From assembly GCA_021806345.1 (NCBI GenBank), contig JAJZXP010000232.1:1-14646 (forward strand): a stretch of DNA of 14,646 nucleotides. Reading direction: 5' to 3'. A program made the position numbers and the translations under genes. The notes beneath the pieces were generated by a model. That model made no database searches and was not told the DNA's origin. It was given only the letters and a program-made list of their open reading frames with translations. Source of the DNA: Thermoplasmata archaeon. GTDB lineage: Archaea > Thermoplasmatota > Thermoplasmata > Thermoplasmatales > Thermoplasmataceae. Positions 14,007 to 14,646 of this stretch are shown piece by piece (position 1 is the stretch's first letter; each line of letters starts with the position of its first letter).

Positions 14007-14201
14007 TGGGTAGAAATCGAGGTTAGGAGGAGGCATCTGTGGGACAACGACCTCAAGCCTGAGTTGATACAGCAGCTCCTTGGCCTTACAAGCGTCGGTA
14101 AGACCATGATCTACATTCAGCCAGATGCTGAAGACACATTTTCTGAGGTAAACGGGAACATGAAAAAACTGGATTTTATGATTCCCAGGGAAAGGGACTA
14201 A
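14007..14201 (+). pseudogene. C-terminal remnant of an archaeal tyrosine recombinase (integrase)
   Basis: 64 codons read WVEIEVRRRHLWDNDLKPEL then IQQLLGLTSVGKTMIYIQPD and AEDTFSEVNGNMKKLDF, ending TAA at 14199-14201. 'RH...L.pe.IQ.LLGh.Sv..T.iY...d' is the conserved C-terminal block of tyrosine recombinases. The Tyr at remnant position 36 matches the catalytic residue, while the usual His of LLGH is Leu. The N-terminal domain and the first catalytic Arg are missing: the frame is closed by TAG at 13974-13976. It is therefore inactive. Its place between the island and tRNA-Glu fits a former element that integrated here, but the tRNA is only 35 bases away and intact. The element may also be a relic of unrelated insertion. 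Confidence 0.65.
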
Positions 14202-14236
14202 AAGAAACGGTCGGGCGCAACCTAGACTACATGATA

Positions 14237-14311
14237 TGCTCCGGCCGGGATTTGGACCCGAGTCGAGGGATTGAGAGTCCCTAATGCTTGACCTGGCTAC
14301 ACTACCGGAGC
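14237..14311 (-). tRNA. tRNA-Glu (CUC)
   Basis: The minus strand folds as a cloverleaf. Acceptor GCTCCGG pairs with CCGGAGC, with discriminator A. The D arm begins GTGTAGCCAGG. Anticodon stem AGGGA/TCCCT holds loop CTCTCAA, giving anticodon CTC. The T arm is TCGGG-TCCAAAT-CCCGG. GCTCCGGTAGTGTAG is the usual start of archaeal tRNA-Glu. CCA is not encoded (TAT follows) and there is no intron. It decodes GAG. Confidence 0.93.
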
Positions 14312-14331
14312 TTCGTTGCAGATTCCTAGGT

Positions 14332-14342
14332 TAAATTTATTA
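14332..14342 (-). promoter_or_regulatory. TATA box of tRNA-Glu
   Basis: Minus strand AGTAATAAATTTAACC spans this site, centred about 26 bases upstream of the tRNA 5' end at 14311, the standard archaeal distance. Confidence 0.55.
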
Positions 14343-14466
14343 CTTTTCCTGAAGAAATTATCCGACTTAAAGAAAACTCCAACTCATTACAAAATTCAAG
14401 TTACACAACCATATCCTGAATAAAGATCAAGAAACACTTGGTGCACACGTCTCAGCAGCCTGAGAA

Positions 14467-14631
14467 CTAAATAGGCCAGAAAAGTTTTGACAGTTCAACA
14501 ACAACAGCAATGGCTATGCCGATATAGATCACCAACTTCGGATCCAGAGCCGGTCCTGTGATTTCTTCTTCATCGAAATATCTTATAAGTCCTGCTCCAG
14601 ACTGAAAACCCTCACCCTTCTTCTCGGCCAT
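14467..14631 (-). CDS. Protein translocase subunit Sec61-beta
   Basis: 54 residues, MAEKKGEGFQSGAGLIRYFD then EEEITGPALDPKLVIYIGIA and a hydrophobic C-terminal helix IAVVVELSKLFWPI. This is the small tail-anchored beta (SecG-equivalent) subunit of the archaeal SecYE-beta translocon in the cytoplasmic membrane. The signature 'sgaGLirYfdeE.tGpaldPk.v...g' is complete and the length is normal for archaea (about 50-60). The start is ATG at 14631 and the stop TAG at 14467-14469. It reads away from the right edge, so its promoter is only partly in the window. It marks the archaeal origin of the sequence and looks like core genome. Confidence 0.93.
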   Translation of the reverse strand: MAEKKGEGFQSGAGLIRYFDEEEITGPALDPKLVIYIGIAIAVVVELSKLFWPI

Positions 14632-14646
14632 TGGTTTCCAATTGAT

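Noticed and set aside
14237..14311. Second copy of the tRNA-Glu 3' end elsewhere in the window as a classical att site
   Set aside because: By eye I found no copy longer than the common 8-base CCGGCCGG (also at about 3683), which is too short to mean anything.
1..14646. CRISPR array or tandem repeats
   Set aside because: I saw no regularly spaced repeats on either strand. The only direct repeat noted is the single 15-bp pair.

Overview
The window looks like a piece of an archaeal chromosome, most likely from Thermoplasmata, that carries a decayed, AT-rich accessory island between better-kept host genes. The archaeal signs are a Sec61-beta gene, a tRNA-Glu without an encoded CCA, AbrB-type one-domain regulators, and TATA boxes about 25 bases upstream of starts, implying near-leaderless mRNAs. 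The placement in Thermoplasmata is inferred from overall character, not from a diagnostic gene.

Layout: 1-738 (minus) is the FAD subunit of a molybdenum hydroxylase (CoxM type), running off the left edge. 850-1581 holds an MFS transporter tail, a small SHOCT-like membrane protein and an unrecognised broken frame. 1548-2776 (minus) is an unrecognised helical protein that may have lost its C-terminus by frameshift. 2990-3315 is a convergent pair of AbrB/SpoVT genes, the plus one frameshifted. 3440-3855 is a two-gene operon of small unknown proteins. 3847-4281 is a scrap yard: a winged-helix tail and a multiply frameshifted gene. 4229-5464 (minus) is a membrane-anchored surface protein whose end has been replaced at a junction.

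The core is 5546-13810, all minus strand. 5959-7152 encodes a DpdA-like tRNA-guanine-transglycosylase paralogue fused to a DUF6884/YaaA-like domain. Six bases downstream lies the wreck of a PD-(D/E)XK-nuclease-like gene. Upstream is a separate tightly coupled operon: two copies of a small beta-rich family with a small zinc-finger gene between them, a 1332-residue helicase with a DUF1998/MZB-like C-terminus, a 150-residue phospholipase-D-fold protein, and an unrecognised 399-residue protein. Helicase plus PLD near a DpdA recalls the DpdJ/DpdK restriction arm of the bacterial Dpd system (7-deazaguanine in DNA) and the DrmA/DrmB/DrmC core of DISARM. My inference is a reduced archaeal deazaguanine DNA modification and defence island that could draw on the host's archaeosine precursor (preQ0); no dpdB, dpdC or queuosine genes are visible.

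At the right edge are a degenerate tyrosine-recombinase C-terminus (14007-14201), tRNA-Glu(CUC) (14237-14311) and sec61-beta (14467-14631), consistent with past integration near a tRNA. At least five genes carry frameshifts or internal stops. They may be real decay or assembly errors, and read mapping would separate these.
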